Shown piece after piece: positions 1 to 7,023 of a stretch of 11,172 nt of DNA. Both the position numbers and the translations under genes were made by a program. Location: positions 1 to 11,172 of the forward strand of contig CAAFJI010000189.1 in NCBI GenBank assembly GCA_900763175.1. Direction: 5' to 3'. How positions within the stretch are numbered: position 1 is the first letter of the stretch; every line of letters starts with the position of its first letter. Origin of the DNA: Lachnospiraceae bacterium. Lineage in GTDB: Bacteria; Bacillota; Clostridia; Lachnospirales; Lachnospiraceae. The notes beneath the pieces were generated by a model. The model made no database searches. It worked only from the letters and a program-made list of their open reading frames with translations, and was not told the origin of the DNA.

Positions 1-42
1 ATTCCGTACTGCATCCATAAATTTATAGCTTCCAGACCATAT

Positions 43-1278
43 TTATATAAGCTTTCCATGAATTTCCTGGGGCACCCGTGCCTTTACCAGAATTCCGGCA
101 TCGGTATATTCTTCAGAGAGCAGCTGTCCATATTCCCGAACCAGCTGAATCTTACCAGCTTCCTGATAAGGAAACAGCTTTTCCACATAAATCTGCTCTT
201 CGGAAAGGATTTTCCCCAGAAGCTCCTTCAACTGCTCCAGTCCTTCTCCGGTCTTCGCAGAAACCTTCAGTGCATGGTCTGCCATCTTATCCTTCAAGAA
301 AATAGCAGGGCCCAGATCTACTTTATTAAACAGGGTAATGGTCTTTTTCCCCTGAACCTCCAGCTCATGCAGGGTATCATAAACTACCTCCATCTGAACC
401 TCTGCCTGAGGATTGGAGCAGTCAACCACATGAATGATGTAATCTGCATATTTCGCCTCCTCCAGGGTACTCTTAAAGGCTTCTACCAGATTGTGAGGAA
501 GCTTGCGGATAAACCCTACCGTATCTGTAAGAAGAATCTGCTGTCCGTCATCCAGGGTCAAAGCTCTGGTGGTTGGATCCAATGTTGCAAACAGCTTATC
601 CTCAGAAAGCACTCCAGCTCCGGTAAGGGTATTCAGAAGGGTGGATTTCCCTGCATTTGTGTAGCCTACAATAGCCGCAGTTTTCATCTTTCCCCTGGTG
701 CGGCCGGTACGAAGCAGTTCTCTATGCTTCTCTACCTGGCTAAGCTCTTCTTTCAGGGCTGTAATTCTCTTACGGATGAGCCGACGGTCACTTTCCAGCT
801 TCTTCTCTCCGGGACCTCTTGTTCCAATACCACCGCCAAGTCGTGACAGAGAGGCTCCAAGGCCAACCAGTCTTGATGCACGATAACGGAGCTGGGCCAG
901 CTCTACCTGGATCTTGCCTTCACTTGTAGTGGCATGTTTTGCAAAAATATCAAGGATCAGCAGGGTACGGTCCATAACCTTACACTCCAGCTCATGCTCC
1001 AGATTGTTCATCTGTGCCGGAGAAAGCTCATCATCACAAATGATTCCTGTAGCGTCCACAGCAAGCATCAGGGCTTTTACTTCCTCAATTTTTCCTTTTC
1101 CAATATAGGTTCCGGGATGGATCGTTTCACGATTCTGGATCACCTTTCCCACGGCAACAGCACCTGCCGTATCTGCCAGTTCTTCCAGCTCGTCCAGAGA
1201 CTCCCTCACATTGTCATTTTCATCAAGCTGAACGCCTACCAGAACTACCCGTTCCTGTATTTCATCTATATATTCCAT
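43..1278 (-). CDS. hflX: HflX, ribosome-associated GTPase
   Basis: A 411-residue OBG-HflX-type GTPase. Known members bind the 50S subunit or 70S ribosome and split stalled or stress-inactivated ribosomes using GTP. The N-terminal HflX domain fills about residues 1-195 and carries the glycine-rich signature GGGIGTRGPGEKKLESDRR at 148-166. The G domain follows: G1 GYTNAGKST at 205-213, G2 region FATLDPTTR at 230-238, G3 DTVGF at 252-256, G4 NKVD at 318-321 and G5 SAK at 340-342. A short C-terminal domain completes a normal family length. The ATG is chosen because AAGGAGG lies about four bases upstream. It is divergent from the secreted transglutaminase-like gene, and a good extended -10 lies about 40 bases upstream of the start codon. 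All GTPase motifs are intact, so the family call is firm; the exact physiological role is inferred from the family. Confidence 0.97.
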   Translation of the reverse strand: MEYIDEIQERVVLVGVQLDENDNVRESLDELEELADTAGAVAVGKVIQNRETIHPGTYIGKGKIEEVKALMLAVDATGIICDDELSPAQMNNLEHELECKVMDRTLLILDIFAKHATTSEGKIQVELAQLRYRASRLVGLGASLSRLGGGIGTRGPGEKKLESDRRLIRKRITALKEELSQVEKHRELLRTGRTRGKMKTAAIVGYTNAGKSTLLNTLTGAGVLSEDKLFATLDPTTRALTLDDGQQILLTDTVGFIRKLPHNLVEAFKSTLEEAKYADYIIHVVDCSNPQAEVQMEVVYDTLHELEVQGKKTITLFNKVDLGPAIFLKDKMADHALKVSAKTGEGLEQLKELLGKILSEEQIYVEKLFPYQEAGKIQLVREYGQLLSEEYTDAGILVKARVPQEIHGKLI

Positions 1279-1315
1279 AAGTCCTCCTTCCGGCTATCGG
1301 TCATATATCCGTATG

Positions 1316-1324
1316 AGTATAACA
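1316..1324 (-). promoter_or_regulatory. Predicted hflX promoter (extended -10)
   Basis: On the minus strand this reads TGTTATACT: a TATACT -10 box at 1316-1321 preceded by the TG of an extended -10. No convincing -35 box lies 17 bases upstream, which fits an extended -10 promoter. Transcription would start near 1309, giving a leader of about 30 bases that contains the hflX Shine-Dalgarno. Confidence 0.55.
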
Positions 1325-1391
1325 CAAACTGCCGGCTTTTTGGAGGGGCAGAAAAAAGAATTTTATATTACAGTTTCATCTTCAAATAGTA

Positions 1392-1397
1392 TATAAT
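1392..1397 (+). promoter_or_regulatory. Predicted -10 box for the transglutaminase-like gene
   Basis: A perfect TATAAT lies in AT-rich sequence on the plus strand. The best -35 candidate, TTACAG at 1368-1373, is weak, so a helper factor or a different promoter cannot be excluded. From here the transcript would carry a leader of about 100 bases that includes the palindromic element at 1415-1475. Confidence 0.4.
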
Positions 1398-1414
1398 TAA
1401 CTTAGCTCTATCCA

Positions 1415-1475
1415 AGAGTATACTCCCAAAATGCTTTCTGCAAAATGTGCGTCACGATTTGCAGAAACACACTCT
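1415..1475 (+). repeat. Palindromic repeat element, upstream copy (61 bases)
   Basis: This copy begins AGAG and ends CTCT. Its core is a hairpin: TTTCTGCAAA at 1435-1444 pairs perfectly with TTTGCAGAAA at 1458-1467, and inside it GTG at 1447-1449 pairs with CAC at 1453-1455 around a CGT loop. The stretch 1429-1464 matches the reverse complement of 2367-2402 at 32 of 36 positions. The right ends also match (AAACACACTCT here, AAACAGGCTCT in the other copy), so this copy looks like the same element with about 11 bases missing internally. It lies in the leader of the plus-strand gene, ending about 20 bases before its Shine-Dalgarno. Small, non-coding palindromic elements of this kind are usually dispersed in genomes; that was not checked here. 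Confidence 0.75.
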
Positions 1476-1506
1476 GCATGGTGCATCTTAAATAGGAGGA
1501 TTCTGT

Positions 1507-2313
1507 ATGAAAAAGAAAAACATGAAGACACTTCTTACTGCACTTCTTTTCCTGTGCGTACTTCTCGCTGCCGCCGTTCCTGCGCAGGCAGCCTCCCGTA
1601 AGAAGCAGACCAACACCTGGAGCACCCAGAATGGCTATCACTACTACTATAATGCCGATGGAAAGAAAGTTACAGGTATGGTGAAGATTGGTTCCCGCTA
1701 CTACTATTTTGACAAAAATGGAATTCAGCGCTATGGCTGGAAAAAAATAAAAAGCAATTACTATTTCTTCCGTATCAGCACCAAAGCCAAGGCTGCTTAC
1801 CGACTTACCTCTACCAAGGTGAACGGAATCACCCTAGACGCTCAGGGCCGTGCCAGCAAATCCGGTTCCAACCTGCGCAAGCTGAAACTGATGGTTGCAG
1901 CCAATGCAACAGTTGAGCGTATCACATCCCCGGGCATGAACAAGATGCAGCGCCTCCAGGTATGTTTTAATTATGCGAAAAAGAATTTTAAATATTATAC
2001 CTGGCGCCAGTTCTCTCCGAAAGCCGACTGGGAAAAGGATTTCGCAGAAGATATTTTCTTCCGGGGAGGCCGTGGAGATTGCTTCTCCTATGGAGCTGCT
2101 TTCGCCTATCTTGCAAATGCAGTGGGAATGAAGGATGTTTACATTATTTCTTCTGGCGGACATGGCTGGGCTGAGATCAAAGGAAAGGTATACGATCCAG
2201 ACTGGGCTCTGGTAAGCAATGTAGATTCCTATTTTAAAATGTCCTACGATCTCAGCGGTGTAAATGGCCGTCCGCTTTATAAGCCCAACCGTGCGTATGC
2301 GGTAAAATTATAA
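1507..2313 (+). CDS. Secreted transglutaminase-like protein with cell-wall-binding repeats
   Basis: A 268-residue protein. Residues 1-28 form a Sec signal peptide: a lysine-rich N-terminus, a Leu/Ala-rich core, and a likely type I cleavage site after AQA at 26-28. Residues about 37-90 hold two to three short aromatic repeats (NGYHYYYNADGKKVTG, GSRYYYFDKNGIQRYGW) like the choline/cell-wall-binding repeats of Gram-positive surface proteins. Residues about 125-240 resemble a transglutaminase/protease-like fold with a candidate triad: Cys192 in GRGDCFSYG, His219 in GGHGWAEI and Asp230 in YDPDWA. The start is set by AGGAGG at 1494-1499, seven bases before ATG. It probably acts outside the cell, attached non-covalently to the wall; the substrate, and whether it crosslinks or cleaves, cannot be read from the sequence. 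It is a single-gene unit between a divergent hflX and a convergent TPR lipoprotein gene, with inverted copies of a small palindromic element on each side. Confidence 0.85.
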   Translation: MKKKNMKTLLTALLFLCVLLAAAVPAQAASRKKQTNTWSTQNGYHYYYNADGKKVTGMVKIGSRYYYFDKNGIQRYGWKKIKSNYYFFRISTKAKAAYRLTSTKVNGITLDAQGRASKSGSNLRKLKLMVAANATVERITSPGMNKMQRLQVCFNYAKKNFKYYTWRQFSPKADWEKDFAEDIFFRGGRGDCFSYGAAFAYLANAVGMKDVYIISSGGHGWAEIKGKVYDPDWALVSNVDSYFKMSYDLSGVNGRPLYKPNRAYAVKL

Positions 2314-2315
2314 GA

Positions 2316-2446
2316 AAAACCGGTAATCTGTAATTCAGGTTCCAGAGCCTGTTTGAAAATCATTCCTGCAAACTGTGACGCACATCTTGCAAAAAGCATT
2401 TTCCAAACACGCTCTATTCTTCTGATTCTTACAGATTACCGGTTTT
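2316..2446. terminator. Bidirectional terminator stem with a large inserted loop
   Basis: AAAACCGGTAATCTGTAA at 2316-2333 pairs perfectly, over 18 bases, with its reverse complement at 2429-2446. The left arm starts three bases after the transglutaminase-like stop, and the right arm ends 13 bases before the TPR lipoprotein stop codon. A T-rich tail follows on each strand (TTTTATTT on plus, TTTTT on minus), so it can end both convergent transcripts. The loop is 95 bases, far too long for a normal terminator, and contains the second palindromic element. The palindromes are almost in register, so the whole 131 bases can fold as one long imperfect hairpin. Confidence 0.8.
2345..2415 (-). repeat. 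Palindromic repeat element, downstream copy (71 bases)
   Basis: An imperfect palindrome centred at 2380, starting AGAG and ending CTCT. The pairings are in register: 2345-2349 with 2411-2415, TGTTTG 2351-2356 with 2404-2409, 2358-2361 with 2399-2402, TGCAA 2368-2372 with 2388-2392, and TGTG 2375-2378 with 2382-2385 around an ACG loop. Its core 2367-2402 is the reverse complement of 1429-1464 at 32 of 36 positions, so it is assigned the opposite orientation to the upstream copy. It has no open reading frame and lies within the terminator loop between two convergent genes. Confidence 0.75.
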
Positions 2447-2459
2447 ATTTACAGAAATA

Positions 2460-3542
2460 TCACTGTGCCGTCGTCCTGGTTTTCAAAAATTCCAGCTCTT
2501 TCGCCGCATCAGCATCCTCCGGATACATATCCACGTAGGACTGTGCCTTCTCTCTTGCTGTTGCAAAATCCAGCTTCTTCTCGTAAACCACAATTTCATT
2601 AAACAACAGGCTTTGCATCTCATCATCAGAGGCAAAGGTGATTCCGCTGTTAATATTCTCCAGTGCAGAGTCATAATTTCCCTCTGCAATGTCACACACT
2701 GCCAGCCCATTATAGCCAGGTGCTGCTGTCTGAGTCTGTTTTTTCACATCCTCATCCAGCTTCTTATTTACAAACTGCTGATACATAGTTCTTCCATTGG
2801 CATAATCTTCTTGTGCACTATACACCATTCCAAGGAGGAGCAATGCCTCTGTGCTTCCCTGATTGGACGCATCTGTAAGCTCTTTCTTGGCATTATCATA
2901 ATCCTGCATATAGTAATAAATCCTGCCTCGGTTGCAAAGATCCTCTGTATCCTTGGCTTCTGTGGAAAGTGCAGCCTCCAGATAACGGGTTCCGTCAGCC
3001 TCCATGTCCTTTTCCAGATAAGCTTCATAAATCTGCAGGGCACGGTCATAACCGGCATCAGCATCATAGGCCTGCTGGAAATCAGCGGCAGCTTCATCGT
3101 ATCCATCCATGGTAAGGGCAACCTTTCCTGCAAGGAAATAGCTGTCTGCGTCCATATCATAGTTCTGGGACAGTTCCTGACAGTCTGCCATGGCAGCCTC
3201 TGCGTTTCCTGCCTTCAGATTGGCAGTGGCACGGTAGAGATATAAATCTCTTGCCATAGCTTTTGTAACCTTTTCCTCATTCAGCGCATTGGTAAATGCA
3301 GTTATCGCCTCCTGATAATTGCCAAGGCGAAGCTGGGAAATTCCGATTCCACGATAAGACACCGGAAGATTTACCCCATTCTCTACAGATGTAATAAATT
3401 CATCCCTGGCATATTCATAGCTGCCCTGCTCCAGGTCCTTCACCGCCTCGTCAAAAACCTGCTGCTTTTCATCATTGCATCCGGCCAGTGCAAATAGCCC
3501 TGCACTGACCATAAAAACTGCTGCGTATTTTCTCAATTTCAT
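2460..3542 (-). CDS. TPR-repeat lipoprotein
   Basis: A 360-residue predicted lipoprotein. The N-terminus MKLRKYAAVF with a hydrophobic stretch ends in the lipobox LAGC, so Cys22 should be lipidated and the rest exposed outside the membrane. The mature part is largely helical tetratricopeptide-type repeats, for example GNYQEAITAFTNAL at 75-88, DGYDEAAADFQQAY at 146-159, QDYDNAKKEL at 213-222, EDYANGRTMYQQF at 245-257 and GNYDSALENI at 288-297. Such repeats scaffold protein contacts; no catalytic domain is visible. An in-frame ATG 22 codons upstream would bury the signal peptide, so the start at 3542 is preferred. It lies two bases beyond the glmM stop and has no strong Shine-Dalgarno, which suggests translational coupling to glmM. 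The partner and function are unknown; a role in envelope assembly is only a guess from context. Confidence 0.85.
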   Translation of the reverse strand: MKLRKYAAVFMVSAGLFALAGCNDEKQQVFDEAVKDLEQGSYEYARDEFITSVENGVNLPVSYRGIGISQLRLGNYQEAITAFTNALNEEKVTKAMARDLYLYRATANLKAGNAEAAMADCQELSQNYDMDADSYFLAGKVALTMDGYDEAAADFQQAYDADAGYDRALQIYEAYLEKDMEADGTRYLEAALSTEAKDTEDLCNRGRIYYYMQDYDNAKKELTDASNQGSTEALLLLGMVYSAQEDYANGRTMYQQFVNKKLDEDVKKQTQTAAPGYNGLAVCDIAEGNYDSALENINSGITFASDDEMQSLLFNEIVVYEKKLDFATAREKAQSYVDMYPEDADAAKELEFLKTRTTAQ

Positions 3543-3544
3543 TC

Positions 3545-4891
3545 TTAACCAACAATCAGCCCTTCGGCTTTCATTACATCCACTACACTGTCCACATATT
3601 TGTGGCAAAGTTCATCAGTCTCAGCTTCTACCATTACGCGGATCACAGGCTCTGTTCCACTCTCACGCACCAGGATACGTCCGGTATCCCCGAGAGCCTT
3701 GGCAGCTGCATCCACAGCCTCCGCCACCTTCGGATTCTCACGGGCAGTTTTCTTATCTGCCACACGAATATTGCGAAGTACCTGAGGATATACCTTCATT
3801 TCTCTTGCAAGGTCGCAAAGAGTAGATTTCTTATCCACACAAGCCTCCATGACCATAAGGGAAGTGAGGATACCATCTCCGGTAGCAGCATAACGGCTGA
3901 AAATAATATGTCCGGACTGTTCACCACCAATGCTATAACCATTTGCAAGCATATTCTCAGCTACATATTTGTCACCAACTGCAGTCTGCTCATAGTTAAT
4001 ACCCTCACGCTCCAGGGCTTTATAAAGGCCCATATTGGACATGATCGTTGTCACTACGGTATTTCCTTTCAGTTTTCCCTGCTCTTTCAGGTACTTGCCG
4101 CAAACATACATGATCTTGTCACCATCAATGATGTTTCCACGGTGATCCACAGCAATACAGCGGTCAGCATCCCCATCGTATGCAAATCCGATATCCAGCC
4201 CATTATCCACCACATATTTCTGAAGAACCTCGATGTGAGTGGAGCCACAGTTTGTGTTGATATTGGTTCCGTCCGGATCGTTGTTGATAACATAGGTTTT
4301 CGCCTGAAGAGCCTCGAATACGCTCTTTGCAATGGCAGAAGAGCTTCCGTTGGCACAGTCAAGACCAACCTTTACTTTCTTAAAGTCACGGCTTGGAATG
4401 GAAATCAGATATCCAATATAGCGGTTACGACCTGATGCAAAGTCAATGGTACGGCCAATATCTTCTTTGCGTGCAAGAGGAAGCTCCTCGATCTCTCCAT
4501 CGATATAAGCTTCAATACGTTCCTCAATTTCAGCTTCGATCTTCTGTCCGTTTCCATTCAGAAGCTTAATACCATTGTCATAAAATGGATTGTGACTTGC
4601 GGAGATCATGATACCGCAGTCAAAATCCTCTGTACGTACTGCAAAAGATACGCTTGGAGTTGTAGTTACATGAAGAAGATACACATCGGCGCCAGATGCA
4701 GTAAGTCCTGCTACCAGTGCATACTCAAACATATAGCTGCTGCGTCTGGTATCCTTTCCGATTACGATTTTCGCTTTGTGATCACGGCCATAATACCATC
4801 CTACATAACGTCCAACCTTAAATGCATCGTCTACCTTTAACTGTACGTTTGCCTCTCCGCGAAATCCATCTGTTCCAAAATATTTTCCCAT
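3545..4891 (-). CDS. glmM: Phosphoglucosamine mutase GlmM
   Basis: A 448-residue cytoplasmic alpha-D-phosphohexomutase of normal length. GlmM interconverts glucosamine-6-phosphate and glucosamine-1-phosphate, the step before UDP-GlcNAc for peptidoglycan. All family signatures are present: N-terminal GKYFGTDGFRG; the phosphoserine loop ISASHNP with the catalytic serine at Ser99; the metal-binding loop DGDADR at 239-244; the sugar-specificity loop GGEQSGH at 322-328, typical of GlmM rather than phosphomannomutases; and the phosphate-binding RESGTEPVIRVM at 409-420. An AGGAGG at 4902-4907 lies ten bases before the ATG. It sits 30 bases after the nucleotidyltransferase gene and runs directly into the TPR lipoprotein gene, so the three probably share one transcript. 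No glmS or glmU is visible in this window. Confidence 0.97.
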   Translation of the reverse strand: MGKYFGTDGFRGEANVQLKVDDAFKVGRYVGWYYGRDHKAKIVIGKDTRRSSYMFEYALVAGLTASGADVYLLHVTTTPSVSFAVRTEDFDCGIMISASHNPFYDNGIKLLNGNGQKIEAEIEERIEAYIDGEIEELPLARKEDIGRTIDFASGRNRYIGYLISIPSRDFKKVKVGLDCANGSSSAIAKSVFEALQAKTYVINNDPDGTNINTNCGSTHIEVLQKYVVDNGLDIGFAYDGDADRCIAVDHRGNIIDGDKIMYVCGKYLKEQGKLKGNTVVTTIMSNMGLYKALEREGINYEQTAVGDKYVAENMLANGYSIGGEQSGHIIFSRYAATGDGILTSLMVMEACVDKKSTLCDLAREMKVYPQVLRNIRVADKKTARENPKVAEAVDAAAKALGDTGRILVRESGTEPVIRVMVEAETDELCHKYVDSVVDVMKAEGLIVG

Positions 4892-4921
4892 GACACAATA
4901 TCCTCCTTGCTTATATTCTGC

Positions 4922-5839
4922 TTATTTGTAAAGTCCGTTTGGATAAACCCCTGCCTCTGTAAGCTCTTTAAAGGCCTTGATCACAACTTCCTTGTCCTCC
5001 TGGTAGGTTACGCCAAACCAGGTATCTCTCGTCTCCAGAACCTCAACCTGGGCAGTGCCCTTCTGGATCAGTTCATCGATCATAACCGGAAGAAGATATT
5101 CTGCTTTCAGATCTCCTGGCTTGATATTCTCCAGAAATTCTACAAAACCTTTGTACAAGGTGTCCATAAATGCAGGTGTCAGTCCCCACATATTCATGGA
5201 TACCAACTCATTCAGATCCAGCTTTTCTGCCGGTTCTCCATCCTCACGGCTCTCTGCACCTTCTGGTGTTTTGAAAATGTTGTGAGTTTCTGTAACGCCT
5301 GTAAGCTTGCCATCTGTAATGTGGCAAAGGCCTCTGGTCACGCTTCCATTGTCACTTAATGTGTTTCCAAGACGGAAGCCTGCCATACAAATATTAAGTA
5401 CCCCGTCCTCAGGATGATCCTGTACCAGATAATCATGTACTTTTACATAAGCTTCCTTGCCATAGTAGTCATCTGCATTGATTACGGCAAATGGCTCTGT
5501 AAGGAATTCTCTTGCACAGATTACTGCATGACCGGTTCCCCATGGCTTTGTACGATCTGCCGGACGGGTAAATCCTTCCGGCAGCTTATCCATCTCCTGA
5601 TATGCATATGCTACTTCAGCAATTTTTGATACTCTTGCCCCAATGGTGCTCTTAAATTCCTCTTCCAGATCCTTGCGGATGATGAATACAATCTTATTGA
5701 ATCCAGCCTCAAGTGCATCACGGATGGAATAATCCATAATGATCTCACCATTTGGTCCAACAGGTGCAAGCTGCTTGATTCCATTTCCAAAACGGCTTCC
5801 AACGCCAGCTGCCATGATTACAAGAGATGTTTTTTTCAT
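4922..5839 (-). CDS. Sugar-phosphate nucleotidyltransferase (NTP_transferase family)
   Basis: A 305-residue single-domain nucleotidyltransferase. It should join a sugar-1-phosphate to a nucleoside triphosphate, releasing pyrophosphate. Visible landmarks are the nucleotide-binding signature AAGVGSRF at 10-17 followed by Lys22, the segment KPWGTGHAV at 98-106, the metal-binding NADDYYG at 121-127, and SMNMWGL at 214-220. There is no left-handed beta-helix acyltransferase domain, so it is not a complete GlmU. The ATG at 5839 is chosen because GGGAGGG lies about nine bases upstream; an in-frame ATG six codons earlier falls on that ribosome binding site. Location next to glmM suggests an amino-sugar substrate such as GlcNAc-1-phosphate, but this is inference, and a glucose-1-phosphate uridylyltransferase-like activity is equally possible. 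Confidence 0.88.
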   Translation of the reverse strand: MKKTSLVIMAAGVGSRFGNGIKQLAPVGPNGEIIMDYSIRDALEAGFNKIVFIIRKDLEEEFKSTIGARVSKIAEVAYAYQEMDKLPEGFTRPADRTKPWGTGHAVICAREFLTEPFAVINADDYYGKEAYVKVHDYLVQDHPEDGVLNICMAGFRLGNTLSDNGSVTRGLCHITDGKLTGVTETHNIFKTPEGAESREDGEPAEKLDLNELVSMNMWGLTPAFMDTLYKGFVEFLENIKPGDLKAEYLLPVMIDELIQKGTAQVEVLETRDTWFGVTYQEDKEVVIKAFKELTEAGVYPNGLYK

Positions 5840-5866
5840 AGGTAAATACCCTCCCATTTTTACATT

Positions 5867-5872
5867 AGTATA
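5867..5872 (-). promoter_or_regulatory. Possible -10 box before the nucleotidyltransferase gene
   Basis: Reads TATACT on the minus strand, 27 bases upstream of the nucleotidyltransferase start codon. The region where a -35 box should fall is poor. If real, it would give the nucleotidyltransferase-glmM-TPR group its own promoter apart from prfA. Confidence 0.3.
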
Positions 5873-5883
5873 ATCTTTTTTAT

Positions 5884-5903
5884 CCGGAATGTGTATTTTC
5901 CGG
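5884..5903. terminator. Small GC-rich hairpin after prfA
   Basis: CCGGAA at 5884-5889 pairs with TTCCGG at 5898-5903 around an eight-base loop, eleven bases beyond the prfA stop. On the minus strand, the direction of transcription, it is followed by A-rich rather than T-rich sequence, so it would be a weak intrinsic terminator or an mRNA-end stabiliser. Confidence 0.35.
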
Positions 5904-5913
5904 TTTTACCCTT

Positions 5914-6987
5914 TTACTGTTCCTGAAGGTTGCTTAATTTTGCAGCCTGGTCAGCTGCGATCAGACTGTCAATGATCTCATCCAGATCTCCATTAAGAAT
6001 ATTATCCAGCCTGTGCAGTGTAAGCTTGATACGATGATCGGTAACACGGCCCTGTGGGAAGTTATAGGTCCTGATCTTCTCGGAACGGTCACCTGTACCA
6101 ATCTGGCTTCTTCTTGCCTCAGCCTCAGCATCGTGCTGCTTGGCAAGCTCCATCTCATAGAGACGGGAACGAAGCACCTTCAAAGCCTTGTCTTTGTTTT
6201 TCAGCTGAGACTTCTCATCCTGGCAGGAAATTACGATTCCTGTAGGGATATGGGTAAGTCGTACAGCAGAGTCTGTAGTGTTGACACACTGTCCACCATT
6301 TCCGGATGCACGGAACACGTCGAATTTACAGTCATTCATGTCCAAATGGAAGTCAATTTCCTCTGCCTCCGGCATAATGGCAACGGTACAGGTGGAGGTA
6401 TGGATACGTCCACCTGATTCAGTCTCCGGAACTCGCTGTACACGGTGTACGCCGCTCTCATATTTCAGTCTGGAATAGGCTCCGCTTCCATTGATCATAA
6501 AGGTAACTTCCTTAAATCCGCCGATTCCATTCTCGTTTAAGCTCATCATTTCTGTTTTCCAGCGTCTGGATTCTGCATACTTTACATACATTCTGTAAAT
6601 CTCAGCCGCAAAAAGAGCAGCCTCATCTCCACCTGCGCCTGCACGGATCTCTACGATAACGTTCTTGTTATCATTGGGATCCTTTGGCAGGAGAAGGATC
6701 TTCAGGTCATGCTCAAGCTCTTCTACACGCTTCTTGGCATCGGAAAGTTCTTCCTTAAGCATTTCCCGCATTTCCTCATCCTTCTCCTCTTCCAGCATGG
6801 AAAGACTGTCCTGGATGGTTTCTTTGTTTTTCTTATATTCTTTGTACGTGTCTACGATTGGCTGTAAATCGCTCTGTTCCTTCATCAGCTTCTGAAAGCG
6901 GTCCGGATTTGATGTGACATCCGGTTCTCCCAGCTCGTTCAGAACTTCTTCAAAACGAATGAGCAAATCATCCAACTTGTCAAACAT
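5914..6987 (-). CDS. prfA: Peptide chain release factor 1
   Basis: A 357-residue RF1, the usual length, which reads UAA and UAG in the ribosomal A site and triggers release of the finished peptide. The N-terminal helical region covers about 1-100. The stop-codon recognition tripeptide is PET at 187-189 within RVPETESGGRIHTS, the RF1-type motif rather than the SPF of RF2. The catalytic GGQ is at 231-233 in ASGNGGQCVN. RF1 is further supported by GAGGDEAALFA at 117-127. AGGAGG at 6994-6999 lies six bases before ATG. It follows prmC by 36 bases; PrmC methylates the glutamine of this GGQ (Gln233), so modifier and substrate are co-transcribed. Confidence 0.98.
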   Translation of the reverse strand: MFDKLDDLLIRFEEVLNELGEPDVTSNPDRFQKLMKEQSDLQPIVDTYKEYKKNKETIQDSLSMLEEEKDEEMREMLKEELSDAKKRVEELEHDLKILLLPKDPNDNKNVIVEIRAGAGGDEAALFAAEIYRMYVKYAESRRWKTEMMSLNENGIGGFKEVTFMINGSGAYSRLKYESGVHRVQRVPETESGGRIHTSTCTVAIMPEAEEIDFHLDMNDCKFDVFRASGNGGQCVNTTDSAVRLTHIPTGIVISCQDEKSQLKNKDKALKVLRSRLYEMELAKQHDAEAEARRSQIGTGDRSEKIRTYNFPQGRVTDHRIKLTLHRLDNILNGDLDEIIDSLIAADQAAKLSNLQEQ

Positions 6988-7023
6988 GATTTTCCTCCTG
7001 TTATTTTCTCTATATATGCTGCA

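Noticed and set aside
1..18. A possible gene start on the minus strand (ATG at 16-18, reading MDAVRN to the window edge), 24 bases after the hflX stop, with a weak GGAAG upstream.
   Set aside because: Only six codons are visible, and the ribosome binding site is weak; it cannot be told from chance.
58..846. A 262-codon open frame on the plus strand opposite hflX.
   Set aside because: It is antisense to a gene with all its GTPase motifs and has no domain, ribosome binding site or sensible composition of its own.
3602..4435. A 277-codon open frame on the plus strand opposite glmM.
   Set aside because: It is antisense to a complete GlmM and has no independent start signals or recognisable motifs.
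3545..4921. A glmS-type ribozyme or other amino-sugar riboswitch near glmM.
   Set aside because: The gap before glmM is only 30 bases and holds little beyond its ribosome binding site; no riboswitch-sized leader is present.
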